Part shown: in pieces, positions 1 through 11,699 of the stretch
Numbering within the stretch: position 1 is the stretch's first letter
Layout of the letters: every line of letters begins with the position of its first letter
Assembly: GCA_034096865.1 (NCBI GenBank)
Contig: JAWQFJ010016664.1
Span: 1 to 64,000, forward strand
DNA: 64,000 nucleotides
Reading direction: 5' to 3'
Source of the DNA: Theodoxus fluviatilis
Taxonomy: Eukaryota; Mollusca; Gastropoda; Cycloneritida; Neritidae
Program-made: the position numbers and the translations under genes
The notes under the pieces: model-generated
Told to the model about the DNA's origin: nothing
What the model saw: only the letters and a program-made list of their open reading frames with translations
The model's database searches: none

Positions 1-3000
1 CTGCCATCATCTCCCATTCCACTCCACTGCTTCGCACCCAAATCCCATATCTTCCTAGCCATCTCCCCCATTGCTGCATCACCATCTATGCTGCCATTCA
101 CCATCTCCACCCATATGCTGTTCCATTCCATCTCCACCCTTGCTGCCATTTCCACCACCTTGCCTTGCCACATTCCCACCCTTGCCTGCCATTCCACACC
201 ATGCTGCCAATCCCAACTAGTCCTGTCCACCATTCCCCCTCTTTGCTGCCATTAACCCATCACCCTATGCTGCCTTTCCATCCCTTGCTGCCATTCCCAC
301 CCCTTGCCTGCCCATTCCACACCTTGCTGCCATTCCAACCTTGCTGCCATTCCCACCCCTTGCTGCCATTCCACACTCCCTATGCTGCCATTCCCATCAC
401 TTGCTGCCCATTCCCACCCCTTGCTTGCCATTCCCTACTCCCTTGCTGCCATTCCCACACCATGCTGCCATTCCCACACCATGCTGCCATTCCCACACCT
501 TGCTGCCATTCCCACACCTTGCTGCCATTCCCATCCCTTGCTGCCATTCCCACACCCTTGCTGCCATTCCCACCCCTTGCTGCCATTCCCACACCTTGCT
601 GCCATTCCCATCCCTTGCTGCCATTCCCATCCCTTGCTGCCATTCCCACCCCTTGCTGCCATTCCCAGCCCTTGCTGCCATTCCCACCCCTTGCTGCCAT
701 TCCCAGCCCTTGCTGCCATTCCCAGCCCTTGCTGCCATTCCCACCCCTTGCTGCCATTCCCACACCTTGCTGCCATTCCCACCCCTTGCTGCCATTCCCA
801 CACCTTGCTGCCATTCCCACACCTTGCTGCCATTCCCATCCCTTGCTGCCATTCCCATCCCTTGCTGCCATTCCCACACCTTGCTGCCATTCCCACACCT
901 TGCTGCCATTCCCATCCCTTGCTGCCATTCCCACCCCTTGCTGCCATTCCCACCCTTGCTGCCATTCCCACCCCTTGCTGCCATTCCCACACCCCTTGCT
1001 GCCATTCCCACCCCTTGCTGCCATTCCCATCCCTTGCTGCCATTCCCACCACCCCCTTGCTGCCATTCCCACCCCTTGCTGCCATTCCCACCCTTGCTGC
1101 CATTCCCACACCATGCTGCCATTCCCACCCTTGCTGCCATTCCCACCACCCCTTGCTGCCATTCCCACCAACCCTTGCTGCCATTCCCACCCCTTGCTGC
1201 CATTCCCACCCCTTGCTGCCATTCCCACACCATGCTGCCATTCCCACCCCTTGCTGCCATTCCCACCCTTGCTGCCATTCCCACCCCTTGCTGCCATTCC
1301 CACACCTTGCTGCCATTCCCACACCTTGCTGCCATTCCCACACCTTGCTGCCATTCCCACACCTTGCTGCCATTCCCATCCCTTGCTGCCATTCCCACAC
1401 CTTGCTGCCATTCCCACACCTTGCTGCCATTCCCACACCTTGCTGCCATTCCCACACCATGCTGCCATTCCCACACCATGCTGCCATTCCCACACCTTGC
1501 TGCCATTCCCACCCCTTGCTGCCATTCCCACCCTTGCTGCCATTCCCACACCCTTGCTGCCATTCCCACCCCTTGCTGCCATTCCCACACCATGCTGCCA
1601 TTCCCACACCATGCTGCCATTCCCACACCCTTGCTGCCATTCCCACCCCTTGCTGCCATTCCCACACCATGCTGCCATTCCCACCCCTTGCTGCCATTCC
1701 CACCCCTTGCTGCCATTCCCACCACCCCTTGCTGCCATTCCCACCCCTTGCTGCCATTCCCACCCCTTGCTGCCATTCCCACACCATGCTGCCATTCCCA
1801 ATCTTTGCTGCCATTCCCATCCCTTGCTGCCATTCCCTTCCCTTGCTGCCATTCCCACCCCTTGCTGCCATTCCCACCCTTGCTGCCATTCCCACACCTT
1901 GCTGCCATTCCCACACCATGCTGCCATTCCCATCCCTTGCTGCCATTCCCATCCCTTGCTGCCATTCCACCCCTTGCTGCCATTCCCACACCATGCTGCC
2001 ATTCCCACACCATGCTGCCATTCCCACACCATGCTGCCATTCCCACCCCTTGCTGCCATTCCCACACCTTGCTGCCATTCCCACACCTTGCTGCCATTCC
2101 CACACCATGCTGCCATTCCCACACCATGCTGCCATTCCCACACCATGCTGCCATTCCCACACCTTGCTGCCATTCCCCCACCCCTTGCTGCCATTCCCAC
2201 ACCATGCTGCCATTCCCACACCATGCTGCCATTCCCACACCATGCTGCCATTCCCACACCATGCTGCCATTCCCACACCATGCTGCCATTCCCAATCTTT
2301 GCTGCCATTCCCATCCCTTGCTGCCATTCCCACCCCTTGCTGCCATTCCCACACCTTGCTGCCATTCCCACACCATGCTGCCATTCCCACACCTTGCTGC
2401 CATTCCCACCCCTTGCTGCCATTCCCACCCCTTGCTGCCATTCCCACCCCTTGCTGCCATTCCCAGCCCTTGCTGCCATTCCCACCCCTTGCTGCCATTC
2501 CCACTCCTTGCTGCCATTCCCAGCCCTTGCTGCCATTCCCAACACCTTGCTGCCGTTTCCATCCCTTGCTGCAATTCCCACATCATGCTGCCATTTCCCA
2601 TTCCTTGCTGCCATTCCCACACCATGCTGCCATTCCCACACCATGCTGCCATTCCCATCCCTTGCTGCCATTCCCAACACCTTGCTGCCGTTTCCATCCC
2701 TTGCTGCAATTCCCACATCATGCTGCCATTTCCCATTCCTTGCTGCCATTCCCACACCATGCTGCCATTCCCACACCATGCTGCCATTCCCACACCATGC
2801 TGCCATTCCCACCCCTTGCTGCCATTCCCATCCCTTGCTGCCATTCTCACCCCTTGCTGCCATTCCCACACCATGCTGCCATTCCCACACCATGCTGCCA
2901 TTCCCACACCATGCTGCCATTCCCACACCATGCTGCCATTCCCCCATTTCTTGCTGCCATTCCCACACCATGCTGCCATTCCCACATCATGCTGTCATTC

Positions 3001-4075
3001 CCACACCATGCTGCCATTCCCCATTCCTTGCTGCCATCCCCCATTCCTTGCTGCCATTCTCACACCATGCTGCCATTCCCACACTATGCTGCCATTCACA
3101 CACCATGCTGCCATTCACACACCATGCTGCCATTCCCCATTCTTTGCTGCCATTCCCATGCTGCCATTCCCACACTATGCTGCCATTCCCACACCATGCT
3201 GCCATTCCCATGCTGCCATTCCCACACCATGCTGCCATTCCCCATTCTTTGCTGCCATTCCCACACCATGCTGCCATTCCCACACCATGCTGCCATTCCC
3301 ACACCATGCTGCCATTCCCACACCATGCTGCCATTCCCATCCCTTGCTGCCATTCCCAATCTTTGTAGCCATTCCCAATCTTTGCTGCCATCCCCAGCCC
3401 TTGCTGCCATTCCCACCCCTTGCTGCCATTCCCAGCCCTTGCTGCCATTCCCACCCCTTGCTGCCATTCCCACCCCTTGCTGCCATTCCCATCCCTTGCT
3501 GCCATTCCCAATCTTTGCTGCCATTCCCATCCCTTGCTGCCATTCCCACACCATGCTGCCATTCTCACACTATGGTGCCATTCCCACACCATGCTGCCAT
3601 TCCCACACCATGCTGCCATTCCCACACCATGCTGCCATTCCCACACCATGCTGCCATTCCCATCCCTTGCTGCCATTCCCAATCTTTGCTGCCATTCCCA
3701 TCCCTTGCTGCCATTCCCACACCATGCTGCCATTCCCACACCATGCTGCCATTCCCACACCATGCTGCCATTCCCACACCATGCTGCCATTCCCACACCA
3801 TGCTGCCATTCCCCATTCTTTGCTGCCATTCCCACACCATGCTGCCATTCCCACACCATGCTGCCATTCCCACACCATGCTGCCATTCCCACACCATGCT
3901 GCCATTCCCACACCATGCTGCCATTCCCAATCTTTGCTGCCATTCTCATCCCTTGCTGCCATTCCCACACCATGCTGCCATTCCCACACCATGCTGCCAT
4001 TCCCACATCATGCTGCCATTTCCACACCATGCTGCCATTCCCACATCATGCTACCATTCCCATGCTGCCTCTGGC
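1..4075. repeat. 19-bp satellite array, about 210 copies
   Basis: The unit reads TGCTGCCATTCCCACACCA, with common variants in the last seven bases (ACCCCT, ATCCCT, AATCTT, AGCCCT). Unit length is mostly 19 bp with 17-20 bp variants. The array already runs at base 1, where it is most degenerate (about 1-320), and ends near 4075. Because 19 is not a multiple of 3 and the unit has no stop on either strand, all six frames stay open for up to 1275 codons. These frames are artefacts. A block of about 135 bp (near 2541 and again near 2676) is duplicated almost exactly, including rare variants, which points to unequal exchange. It lies within or beside a FAM162 intron. Confidence 0.97.
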
Positions 4076-4124
4076 CACCAGCAATTGGGTCACCTCCTCC
4101 AACCCAATTTCCTCCTGAAAGTCA

Positions 4125-5000
4125 TTTTTGACACACATGCGAAGCAAAAGTGAGTCTATGTACTCACCTGTGTCGTCCGTCCGGCGTCCGTGAAAAACTT
4201 TAACGTTGGATTTTTCTCGGAGACTATTAAGTCTATCAACACCCAATTTGGCATGTTGGTGTATGATGACAAGGCCTCAAAAAACATACATAGTGACTTG
4301 ACCTTGCTTCAAGGTCAAGGTCGCAGGGGCCATAAATGTTGTCTAAAAAACAGCCATTTTTCACATTTTCCCAATTTTCTCTGAAGTTTTTGAGATTGGA
4401 TACCTGACCTATATATGGTGTATAGGGCAAAGTAATCCCTATCTTTTGATACCAGTTTGATTGATCTTGCTTCAAGGTCAAGGTCACAGGAGCTCTTTAA
4501 AGTTGGTTTGTATACATATTTTGAAGTGACCTTGACCCTGAACTATGGAAGATAACTCTTCCAAACTTCATAACATTGTAGTACACATGTTATACTTTCA
4601 TCATGAGACACATTTGGTCATATATCATAAAGGTCAAGGTCACTTTGACCCTTATGAAATGTGACCAAAATGGGGTAGTGAACCACTAAAAGTGACCATA
4701 TCTCATGGTAGAAAGTGCCAATAAGCACCATTGTGCTTCCTATGTCTTGAATTAACAGCTTTGTGTTGCATGAACTTGGATGACCTTGACCCAAGGTCAA
4801 GGTCACATGTATTTTGGTAGGGAAAATGTGTAAAGCAGTTCTTAGTGTATGATGTCATTGCTAGGTTTAGTTGTTTGACCTTGACCTTGAAGGACACCTG
4901 AAGGTCAAGGTCATGTAAATGTCAAGGTCATGTAAATGTCAAAGTCATGTAAAGGTCAAGGTCAAGCATGTGAGTCGTATGGGCTTTGCCCTTCTTGTTT
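4125..5000 (+). mobile_element. AGGTCA-rich inverted-repeat element, copy A
   Basis: The left end reads like TTTTTGACACACATGCG followed by GTGAGTCTATGTACTCAC. The right end is CATGTGAGTCGTATGGGC then TTTGCCCTTCTTGTTT. A second full copy lies in inverse orientation at 59144-59993 and a shortened one at 25561-25849. The interior carries many direct AAGGTCA repeats on both strands. There is no credible ORF, so it is a non-autonomous element. The superfamily is not recognised. Confidence 0.8.
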
Positions 5001-5084
5001 CTAAATTTAGTGATCATATGACAGTCCCATGGCAGGACTACCACACACAACACATGATCTCTAAATTTACAACGGTGACCTTAG

Positions 5085-5582
5085 GCTTGTTCAGGAGTAC
5101 AAAGCGCTGCATAAGCGCTTCATGTTGAAAAATGAATGATCTTTGCTTCTCGTTAACACCTACAAATTTAAAGAAGCACTTCACTTTTTAAAGGGAGGTA
5201 AATCTTCTGCGCTGCATGTTGTGTTGCTAGATGCTTTAAAAAAGTGTTTTCTTTGCCACAGACATCGTTTATGCACATTTAAATGTATTCTGCATGAATA
5301 AAATCCACTAGGATGTCATCCTTACCTGCCATTACTCGCGCATAAATAGTGTTTGAGGCAAATAAAGCACGTTCCAGTCCCAAAATGGTGTTTCTGAGGG
5401 TTATTTTATGCATCGACGGCCAGTGCAGTATCGAAGACGCCATTTTGAAAATAGTGTGAATCACCTCGGTTGCACGCTTCTCTGCGCTGCACAGCGCTGA
5501 GTGAAGCACGCCCCAAAATTGCCGTTCAGGAGTGAAGCGCATGGAGCACTTAGCAGCACTGTGCCTCCTGAACAAGTCTGTT
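5085..5582. mobile_element. MITE-like inverted-repeat element, copy 1
   Basis: The ends are inverted repeats: AGGCTTGTTCAGGAGTACA at the left, and a right end whose reverse complement begins AGACTTGTTCAGGAGGCACA. A second copy with the same ends lies in opposite orientation at 42833-43345. The interior of both copies can be read as one conserved minus/plus frame (about 80 residues, with HTIFKM and LHWPSM/SHWPLM segments). Either an old coding fragment was captured, or the open frame is fortuitous. Superfamily not assigned and no clear target duplication seen. Confidence 0.7.
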
Positions 5583-5795
5583 GAGGAAAACATGATGTAG
5601 GTGCTGACTCCACCCCCCACCCCGCAGCTAACTGAGTTGGGGGTAAGAATAGTTTCACCACTTCTCCCTTCATGTTTCATAAATGAAGGAAAACTAGAGA
5701 AAGTGAGACAAGTTGCTCTTACTCTGACCAGCTCTGGTGGTTTTGGAGGGAATATCCTTACATGACCAACAACCAATGATAAACTGTAAAAAGTC

Positions 5796-5896
5796 CATTC
5801 ATTCATTCATTCATTCATTCATTCATTCATTCATTCATTCATTCATTCATTCATTCATTCATTCATTCATTCATTCATATATTCATTCATTCATTC
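5796..5896. repeat. (ATTC)n microsatellite
   Basis: About 25 tandem ATTC units with one ATAT interruption near 5878. Confidence 0.97.
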
Positions 5897-6101
5897 TTTG
5901 TTTCACTGACCCCACCCTGACCACCAGAGAATGTGGAAATGGTGACAAGAGAAGAGAGTATAATGATATGGGTCATTATGCTTCTACCATACTATGCTGT
6001 GCTGTTTCATACTACTTTGTACAGCATTGCACTGCAATTCCTACAGAGCATAACTATGTCCAGGTCATTGCAGTAGCTGCACTTCTGTCTGCACACTGCA
6101 G

Positions 6102-6300
6102 GTATGCACAGCTGCACAAGGCCAAAGACTGGTTCCGCATCCGGGCCAGCCTGGGCATGGTGGGTCTCACAGTCCTGGCCTGCATCGCCATGGTGATCAG
6201 CGGCAAGCACGCTGTGGCCCGTGGAGAGAACATCCACAAAATGAACATGGACTGGCATCGCCGCAACAAGGAAGAACACGAGGCAGCCACAGCCAAGTGA
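6102..6300 (+). CDS. FAM162: FAM162 family protein, last coding exon (partial gene)
   Basis: This exon encodes about 65 C-terminal residues of a FAM162 (UPF0389) protein, a small single-pass mitochondrial membrane family; mammalian FAM162A (HGTD-P) is linked to hypoxia-induced cell death. The acceptor is CACTGCAG ending at 6101, and the first base completes a split codon. Reading on: YAQLHKAKDWFRIR, then a hydrophobic segment (LGMVGLTVLACIAMVISG), then the family-like GKHAVARGENIHKMN and a charged tail ending in TAK and TGA at 6298-6300. The layout (basic segment, one membrane helix, GKkaAxRgE motif, charged tail) matches FAM162A. Earlier exons are not in the window. A polyadenylation signal AATAAA lies at 6354-6359. 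The in-frame stretch upstream of 6102 is intron read-through of an ATTC repeat and should not be annotated as protein. Confidence 0.88.
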
Positions 6301-6353
6301 ACTGGGATTGAAAATTCACAAACCTGCCTGTTTGGACAGTGATATTATTGGTG

Positions 6354-6359
6354 AATAAA
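6354..6359 (+). terminator. Polyadenylation signal of FAM162
   Basis: AATAAA 54 bases after the FAM162 stop codon, in the same orientation. Confidence 0.6.
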
Positions 6360-6473
6360 TGAATATGTGCATGCAGACAAGCACTGCAATTTTTAGTATT
6401 ACATGCTAACATATTTTGGATACCGCCTGTTGGAACTGTGCTTGTTTGCAGTGCTTTTTCACATTTTATAATA

Positions 6474-6476
<3 letters not shown>

Positions 6477-6533
<57 letters not shown>
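6477..6533. repeat. (TA)n microsatellite
   Basis: About 28 TA units, 120 bases beyond the FAM162 polyadenylation signal. Confidence 0.97.
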
Positions 6534-6536
<3 letters not shown>

Positions 6537-6665
6537 CTGTCCTGATTTTGCTTGACATGAGACAAAACGACAACTCCAAGCATGTTAGTGCTTGGAGTAT
6601 GCTCAGTGTTTTGTATCTCAGCTGCTCCAAACTTCATGTGACTGTAAAAGCTGCTGAACTCTTAA

Positions 6666-7136
6666 CCTCTTCCCTGCTTCGCCCAAAACTATCTCATGCC
6701 TCAACTGCTCCTGCTGTGCTATGTCCTGAGACAGTCTCGGGTCTTCATTGCAAGGGAGGAAACTAAGTACTTTGAACCAGTGTATGTAGCTGTTAAGAGT
6801 TACGTCCCTTAGGGCTTCCTCGGTGTTCTCGCTGACTTATATGGATTAGAAGTATCTTTCTTGCAATTTTGATTGATTTGATCATGAAATGGCTTCTGAG
6901 AGAACCTATAAAGCTCGTTTGTTTGGAAGTGCTGAATAAACTTTTCAATGATCCTGACAGCGGTGAAGAGGAATTTTATAAATGAGTTTGATTATTAATG
7001 TCTTCTGTGTCTTTGTGCAAAATTTCAAAGTAGTTCTCTGGAAAACAAAAGCACTATGACTGAACAAAGACAGGAACAATAAAACGCAAAAACCGTTCCT
7101 GGCATATGGCGAGTAATGTATACGGCAGTGAAGAGG
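6666..7136. mobile_element. piggyBac-type MITE with TTAA target duplication
   Basis: TTAA at 6662-6665 is followed by CCTCTTCCCTGC. The other end is GCAGTGAAGAGG followed by TTAA at 7137-7140. The 12-bp inverted repeats differ at one base and have the CCY...CTGC form of piggyBac ends. The 471-bp interior has no transposase, so it is non-autonomous. Confidence 0.75.
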
Positions 7137-7140
7137 TTAA

Positions 7141-7705
7141 GGTCCTGTAAGTCATTCACGTGTTTCATTCCCCAGTTTTGTAAGGATTATGCAATTTGTA
7201 GAAAATAATCAGTCAAGTAACAGCAACGTGGGGTGGGCGGCTATGGGCGGTACAGGATATTAAGAGTTAATACTTCATTTGTTTTCTGCAAAAGTGGGAC
7301 TTAAGCAGACATTGATATCATCTGTGATTCATTAATTATTTTGAAAAATGTGTTGCCTTTCAAATTCACCATATGTTACTTATGGTGAAGAAACCTTCAC
7401 AGTGATGAGGAGAGAGGGATAAATTTACTTTCAGGCATAAATGAAGACTTTGGTTAATGAAACTTCTCGGCAGCATGCAAATTTATAAAGACTCCTCTGT
7501 CTAAATGGATGTTTTTAACTGTTGACATTTATTTATATATTTCATCTATCTAAGAAACTGAAATAGGTTTATTAAGTATTTTTCTCTCTCTCCCTCACTC
7601 TTCCCCACCTCCCCACTCCCACCCCTACCCTTTTTGGTATTGTTGATTAGCAGTTTATCACAGTAGCTCTCTGTGCACTGCTCATTTGTAAATACCATTT
7701 TCAAA
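7141..7705. other. Intergenic, AT-rich, no gene seen
   Basis: There is no coding signal. It holds a short CT/CCC-rich tract at 7582-7630. Confidence 0.5.
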
Positions 7706-7916
7706 AGTTGGGGCTTGGTGATGGAGTGGTTAGTGCGCTTGACTTGCAGTGGCTTGTGGCTGGTGGGTGCGGTGTTAAAATCTGCAAAGATGCTAGAGTA
7801 GCATCCTTGAGAAATGTTTTACTCACATTGCCTCTGCCCACCCAAGAGTATAATGGGTATCTGTAAGGGCTGAGCTTGAAAAAAATTGTATAAGCTTTGG
7901 TTCCTTCATTCACACA
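7706..7916 (+). mobile_element. tRNA-derived SINE, 5' part
   Basis: A tRNA-like head starts at GGGGCTTGGTGATGGAGTGG (A-box-like) with a decayed B box at GGTGCGGTGTTAAAATC. A SINE body follows and leads directly into the first unit of the 46-bp array at 7917. The SINE resumes after the array. Confidence 0.65.
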
Positions 7917-10023
7917 GCCTGGTTGCACGCTCCCCGGGGAGTTGAGATGGTGTTGGGGTGCAGCCTGGTTGCACGCTCCCCGGGGAGTTGAGATGGTGTT
8001 GGGGTGCAGCCTGGTTGCACGCTCCCCGGGGAGTTGAGATGGTGTTGGGGTGCAGCCTGGTTGCACGCTCCCCGGGGAGTTGAGATGGTGTTGGGGTGCA
8101 GCCTGGTTGCACGCTCCCCGGGGAGTTGAGATGGTGTTGGGGTGCAGCCTGGTTGCACGCTCCCCGGGGAGTTGAGATGGTGTTGGGGTGCAGCCTGGTT
8201 GCACGCTCCCCGGGGAGTTGAGATGGTGTTGGGGTGCAGCCTGGTTGCACGCTCCCCGGGGAGTTGAGATGGTGTTGGGGTGCAGCCTGGTTGCACGCTC
8301 CCCGGGGAGTTGAGATGGTGTTGGGGTGCAGCCTGGTTGCACGCTCCCCGGGGAGTTGAGATGGTGTTGGGGTGCAGCCTGGTTGCACGCTCCCCGGGGA
8401 GTTGAGATGGTGTTGGGGTGCAGCCTGGTTGCACGCTCCCCGGGGAGTTGAGATGGTGTTGGGGTGCAGCCTGGTTGCACGCTCCCCGGGGAGTTGAGAT
8501 GGTGTTGGGGTGCAGCCTGGTTGCACGCTCCCCGGGGAGTTGAGATGGTGTTGGGGTGCAGCCTGGTTGCACGCTCCCCGGGGAGTTGAGATGGTGTTGG
8601 GGTGCAGCCTGGTTGCACGCTCCCCGGGGAGTTGAGATGGTGTTGGGGTGCAGCCTGGTTGCACGCTCCCCGGGGAGTTGAGATGGTGTTGGGGTGCAGC
8701 CTGGTTGCACGCTCCCCGGGGAGTTGAGATGGTGTTGGGGTGCAGCCTGGTTGCACGCTCCCCGGGGAGTTGAGATGGTGTTGGGGTGCAGCCTGGTTGC
8801 ACGCTCCCCGGGGAGTTGAGATGGTGTTGGGGTGCAGCCTGGTTGCACGCTCCCCGGGGAGTTGAGATGGTGTTGGGGTGCAGCCTGGTTGCACGCTCCC
8901 CGGGGAGTTGAGATGGTGTTGGGGTGCAGCCTGGTTGCACGCTCCCCGGGGAGTTGAGATGGTGTTGGGGTGCAGCCTGGTTGCACGCTCCCCGGGGAGT
9001 TGAGATGGTGTTGGGGTGCAGCCTGGTTGCACGCTCCCCGGGGAGTTGAGATGGTGTTGGGGTGCAGCCTGGTTGCACGCTCCCCGGGGAGTTGAGATGG
9101 TGTTGGGGTGCAGCCTGGTTGCACGCTCCCCGGGGAGTTGAGATGGTGTTGGGGTGCAGCCTGGTTGCACGCTCCCCGGGGAGTTGAGATGGTGTTGGGG
9201 TGCAGCCTGGTTGCACGCTCCCCGGGGAGTTGAGATGGTGTTGGGGTGCAGCCTGGTTGCACGCTCCCCGGGGAGTTGAGATGGTGTTGGGGTGCAGCCT
9301 GGTTGCACGCTCCCCGGGGAGTTGAGATGGTGTTGGGGTGCAGCCTGGTTGCACGCTCCCCGGGGAGTTGAGATGGTGTTGGGGTGCAGCCTGGTTGCAC
9401 GCTCCCCGGGGAGTTGAGATGGTGTTGGGGTGCAGCCTGGTTGCACGCTCCCCGGGGAGTTGAGATGGTGTTGGGGTGCAGCCTGGTTGCACGCTCCCCG
9501 GGGAGTTGAGATGGTGTTGGGGTGCAGCCTGGTTGCACGCTCCCCGGGGAGTTGAGATGGTGTTGGGGTGCAGCCTGGTTGCACGCTCCCCGGGGAGTTG
9601 AGATGGTGTTGGGGTGCAGCCTGGTTGCACGCTCCCCGGGGAGTTGAGATGGTGTTGGGGTGCAGCCTGGTTGCACGCTCCCCGGGGAGTTGAGATGGTG
9701 TTGGGGTGCAGCCTGGTTGCACGCTCCCCGGGGAGTTGAGATGGTGTTGGGGTGCAGCCTGGTTGCACGCTCCCCGGGGAGTTGAGATGGTGTTGGGGTG
9801 CAGCCTGGTTGCACGCTCCCCGGGGAGTTGAGATGGTGTTGGGGTGCAGCCTGGTTGCACGCTCCCCGGGGAGTTGAGATGGTGTTGGGGTGCAGCCTGG
9901 TTGCACGCTCCCCGGGGAGTTGAGATGGTGTTGGGGTGCAGCCTGGTTGCACGCTCCCCGGGGAGTTGAGATGGTGTTGGGGTGCAGCCTGGTTGCACGC
10001 TCCCCGGGGAGTTGAGATGGTGT
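7917..10023. repeat. 46-bp minisatellite, 45.8 near-identical copies
   Basis: The unit starts GCCTGGTTGCACG and contains the 12-bp palindrome CTCCCCGGGGAG. By eye every copy is identical, which indicates very recent expansion or strong homogenisation. The long minus-strand frames (up to 795 codons) exist only because the unit has no stop on that strand and 46 shifts the frame by one. They are not genes. The array sits between the two halves of a SINE. Confidence 0.97.
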
Positions 10024-10130
10024 TTGAGTGACAAAGAGAGTTGCCTGATGACCAGGGGGTAAATGTGAGTGGTTTGAGCACCCACCACTGGGGGAAAGGG
10101 TGCAATATGAAAAAGAACACCTTTACCTTT
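10024..10130 (+). mobile_element. tRNA-derived SINE, 3' part
   Basis: The body continues through GGTTTGAGCACCCACCACTG and ends AACACCTTTACCTTT. The same ending (GCGGTTTGAGACCCTGACAA ... ACACCTTTACCTTT) occurs at 36210-36290, showing a dispersed SINE family. Confidence 0.65.
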
Positions 10131-10223
10131 AACTTTTTAAAGCAGTATTAACTACAATCGATATTCTGTATTTACATAGAAATAGTTTCATTTAAATAAA
10201 ACAGATTTCAAAGCAGCACCTCT

Positions 10224-10233
10224 TTGTGTGTGT

Positions 10234-10265
<32 letters not shown>

Positions 10266-10310
10266 TTCTGTGTGTGTGTGTGTGTGTTTCTGTGTGTGTG
10301 TGTGTGTGTT
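10224..10310. repeat. (TG)n microsatellite
   Basis: TG repeat with three TTTC/TC interruptions. Confidence 0.97.
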
Positions 10311-10629
10311 TAGTTGTACCATGTAAATGTGTTCATGTGTATTTCTGTCCTCCTGGCTCAATAATCTTGCTTCCGGAAAAGTAGTCACATACCATGCTGG
10401 GACTTTTAAGGGCATTTGATTTTTGTGTGTCTGATGTGCTTGACATGACACCATCAGCGCCGGTGATTATGATCTCACATCTCTGGCTGCTGTAAAGCAT
10501 TTGGTAAATACCAACACACCAAAGGGTCAACCTAAGACACATGCTTCCATTGTACCTGTGATCAGGGCATCAACCACAACATTTCACTGATTTAATTGTT
10601 GTATATATGCAACTTTTTACCTGTTTCTG

Positions 10630-11130
10630 GGATGAGACCAAATTTATCCCTCCAGGTTTACTGGAGGTCCTACAGACTTTATTAGTCTGTCTGTGTGTGT
10701 GTGTCTGTCTGTCTGTCCCGTCTCCACGGCCTATATCTCAAAAACTACTGGACGGATTTCCTTGAGATTTTGCACACTGACTGGAAGTTAGGTCCCATTC
10801 AATATTATCAAATTTTCAGAATCGAGGTTTGAAAAGAAAGTGACTTTTTTACATTTTGGTGTTTTAATGAAAACGATTCAACAGACTCCATTTTGCAAAC
10901 TCTGTGACGTTATCATTTGACGTCGAATAAAGTGACGTCATTTGCGAGGAGATTTTCGATCCTATATGCCAGCAGAATTTCGAAACACCTGGGGAGGAAT
11001 GGCAAATTCCAACATGTGCGATGTCATCAATAACGTGACGTCATTTGCGAGGACAGTTTATAGGAGAATTAATTTAGATAGATAGATATGTCCTCAGATG
11101 TCTTAGGCTGCGAGGCCTTTATCTGATCTT
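10630..11130. repeat. Probable dispersed non-coding element
   Basis: It opens with a short TGTC/TG tract and an acgg-rich block (GTCTCCACGGCCTATATCTC). It contains GACGTCATTTGCGAGGA twice (near 10935 and 11040). No ORF. The family is not recognised. Confidence 0.4.
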
Positions 11131-11149
11131 TTGATCAGTACTTATGGCT

Positions 11150-11189
11150 ACTCTCACTCTCTCTCTGTCTCTCTGTCTCTCTCTCTCTG

Positions 11190-11229
<40 letters not shown>

Positions 11230-11414
11230 GATCTCTCTCCCACCCACCCTCTTACTCTCATTCTCTCTTCCCTTCCTCCCCTTTTCCCAGCTCCCCCCCC
11301 CCCCCCTCTCTCTCTCTCTCACTCTCTCTCTGTCTCTCTCTGTCTCTGTCTCTCTCTGTCTCTCTCTCTCTGTCTCTCTCTGTGTCTCTCTCTGTGTCTC
11401 TCTCTGTGTCTCTC

Positions 11415-11456
<42 letters not shown>

Positions 11457-11462
11457 TCTCTC

Positions 11463-11506
<44 letters not shown>

Positions 11507-11633
11507 ACCCACCATCTTACTCTCATTCTCTCTTCCCTTCCTCCCCTTTTCCCAGCTCCCCTCCCACCCTCTCTCTCTGTCTCTCTCTCTGTCTCTGTCT
11601 CTCTCTCTGTCTCTCTCTCTGTCTCTCTCTCTG

Positions 11634-11685
<52 letters not shown>

Positions 11686-11690
11686 CACAT
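11150..11690. repeat. (CT)n / (TCTG)n compound low-complexity array
   Basis: Almost pure pyrimidine on the plus strand. A non-repetitive block of about 65 bp (CCCACCCACC ... CTTTTCCCAGCTCCC) occurs twice, at about 11238-11300 and 11505-11565, so the array grew by duplication of a composite segment. The open frames in it are artefacts. Confidence 0.95.
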
Positions 11691-11699
11691 TTGAATATT

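Noticed and set aside
165..4153. Long open frames (up to 1275 codons) on both strands
   Set aside because: All are readings of the 19-bp satellite, which lacks stops in every frame. No start context, domain or splice evidence.
7917..10023. CRISPR-like array
   Set aside because: Units are directly abutting and identical with no variable spacers, and the genome is animal.
7701..10120. Minus-strand frames of 666-795 codons
   Set aside because: They read the 46-bp array in shifting frames. The peptide is only the repeat translated, and the ends lie in SINE sequence.
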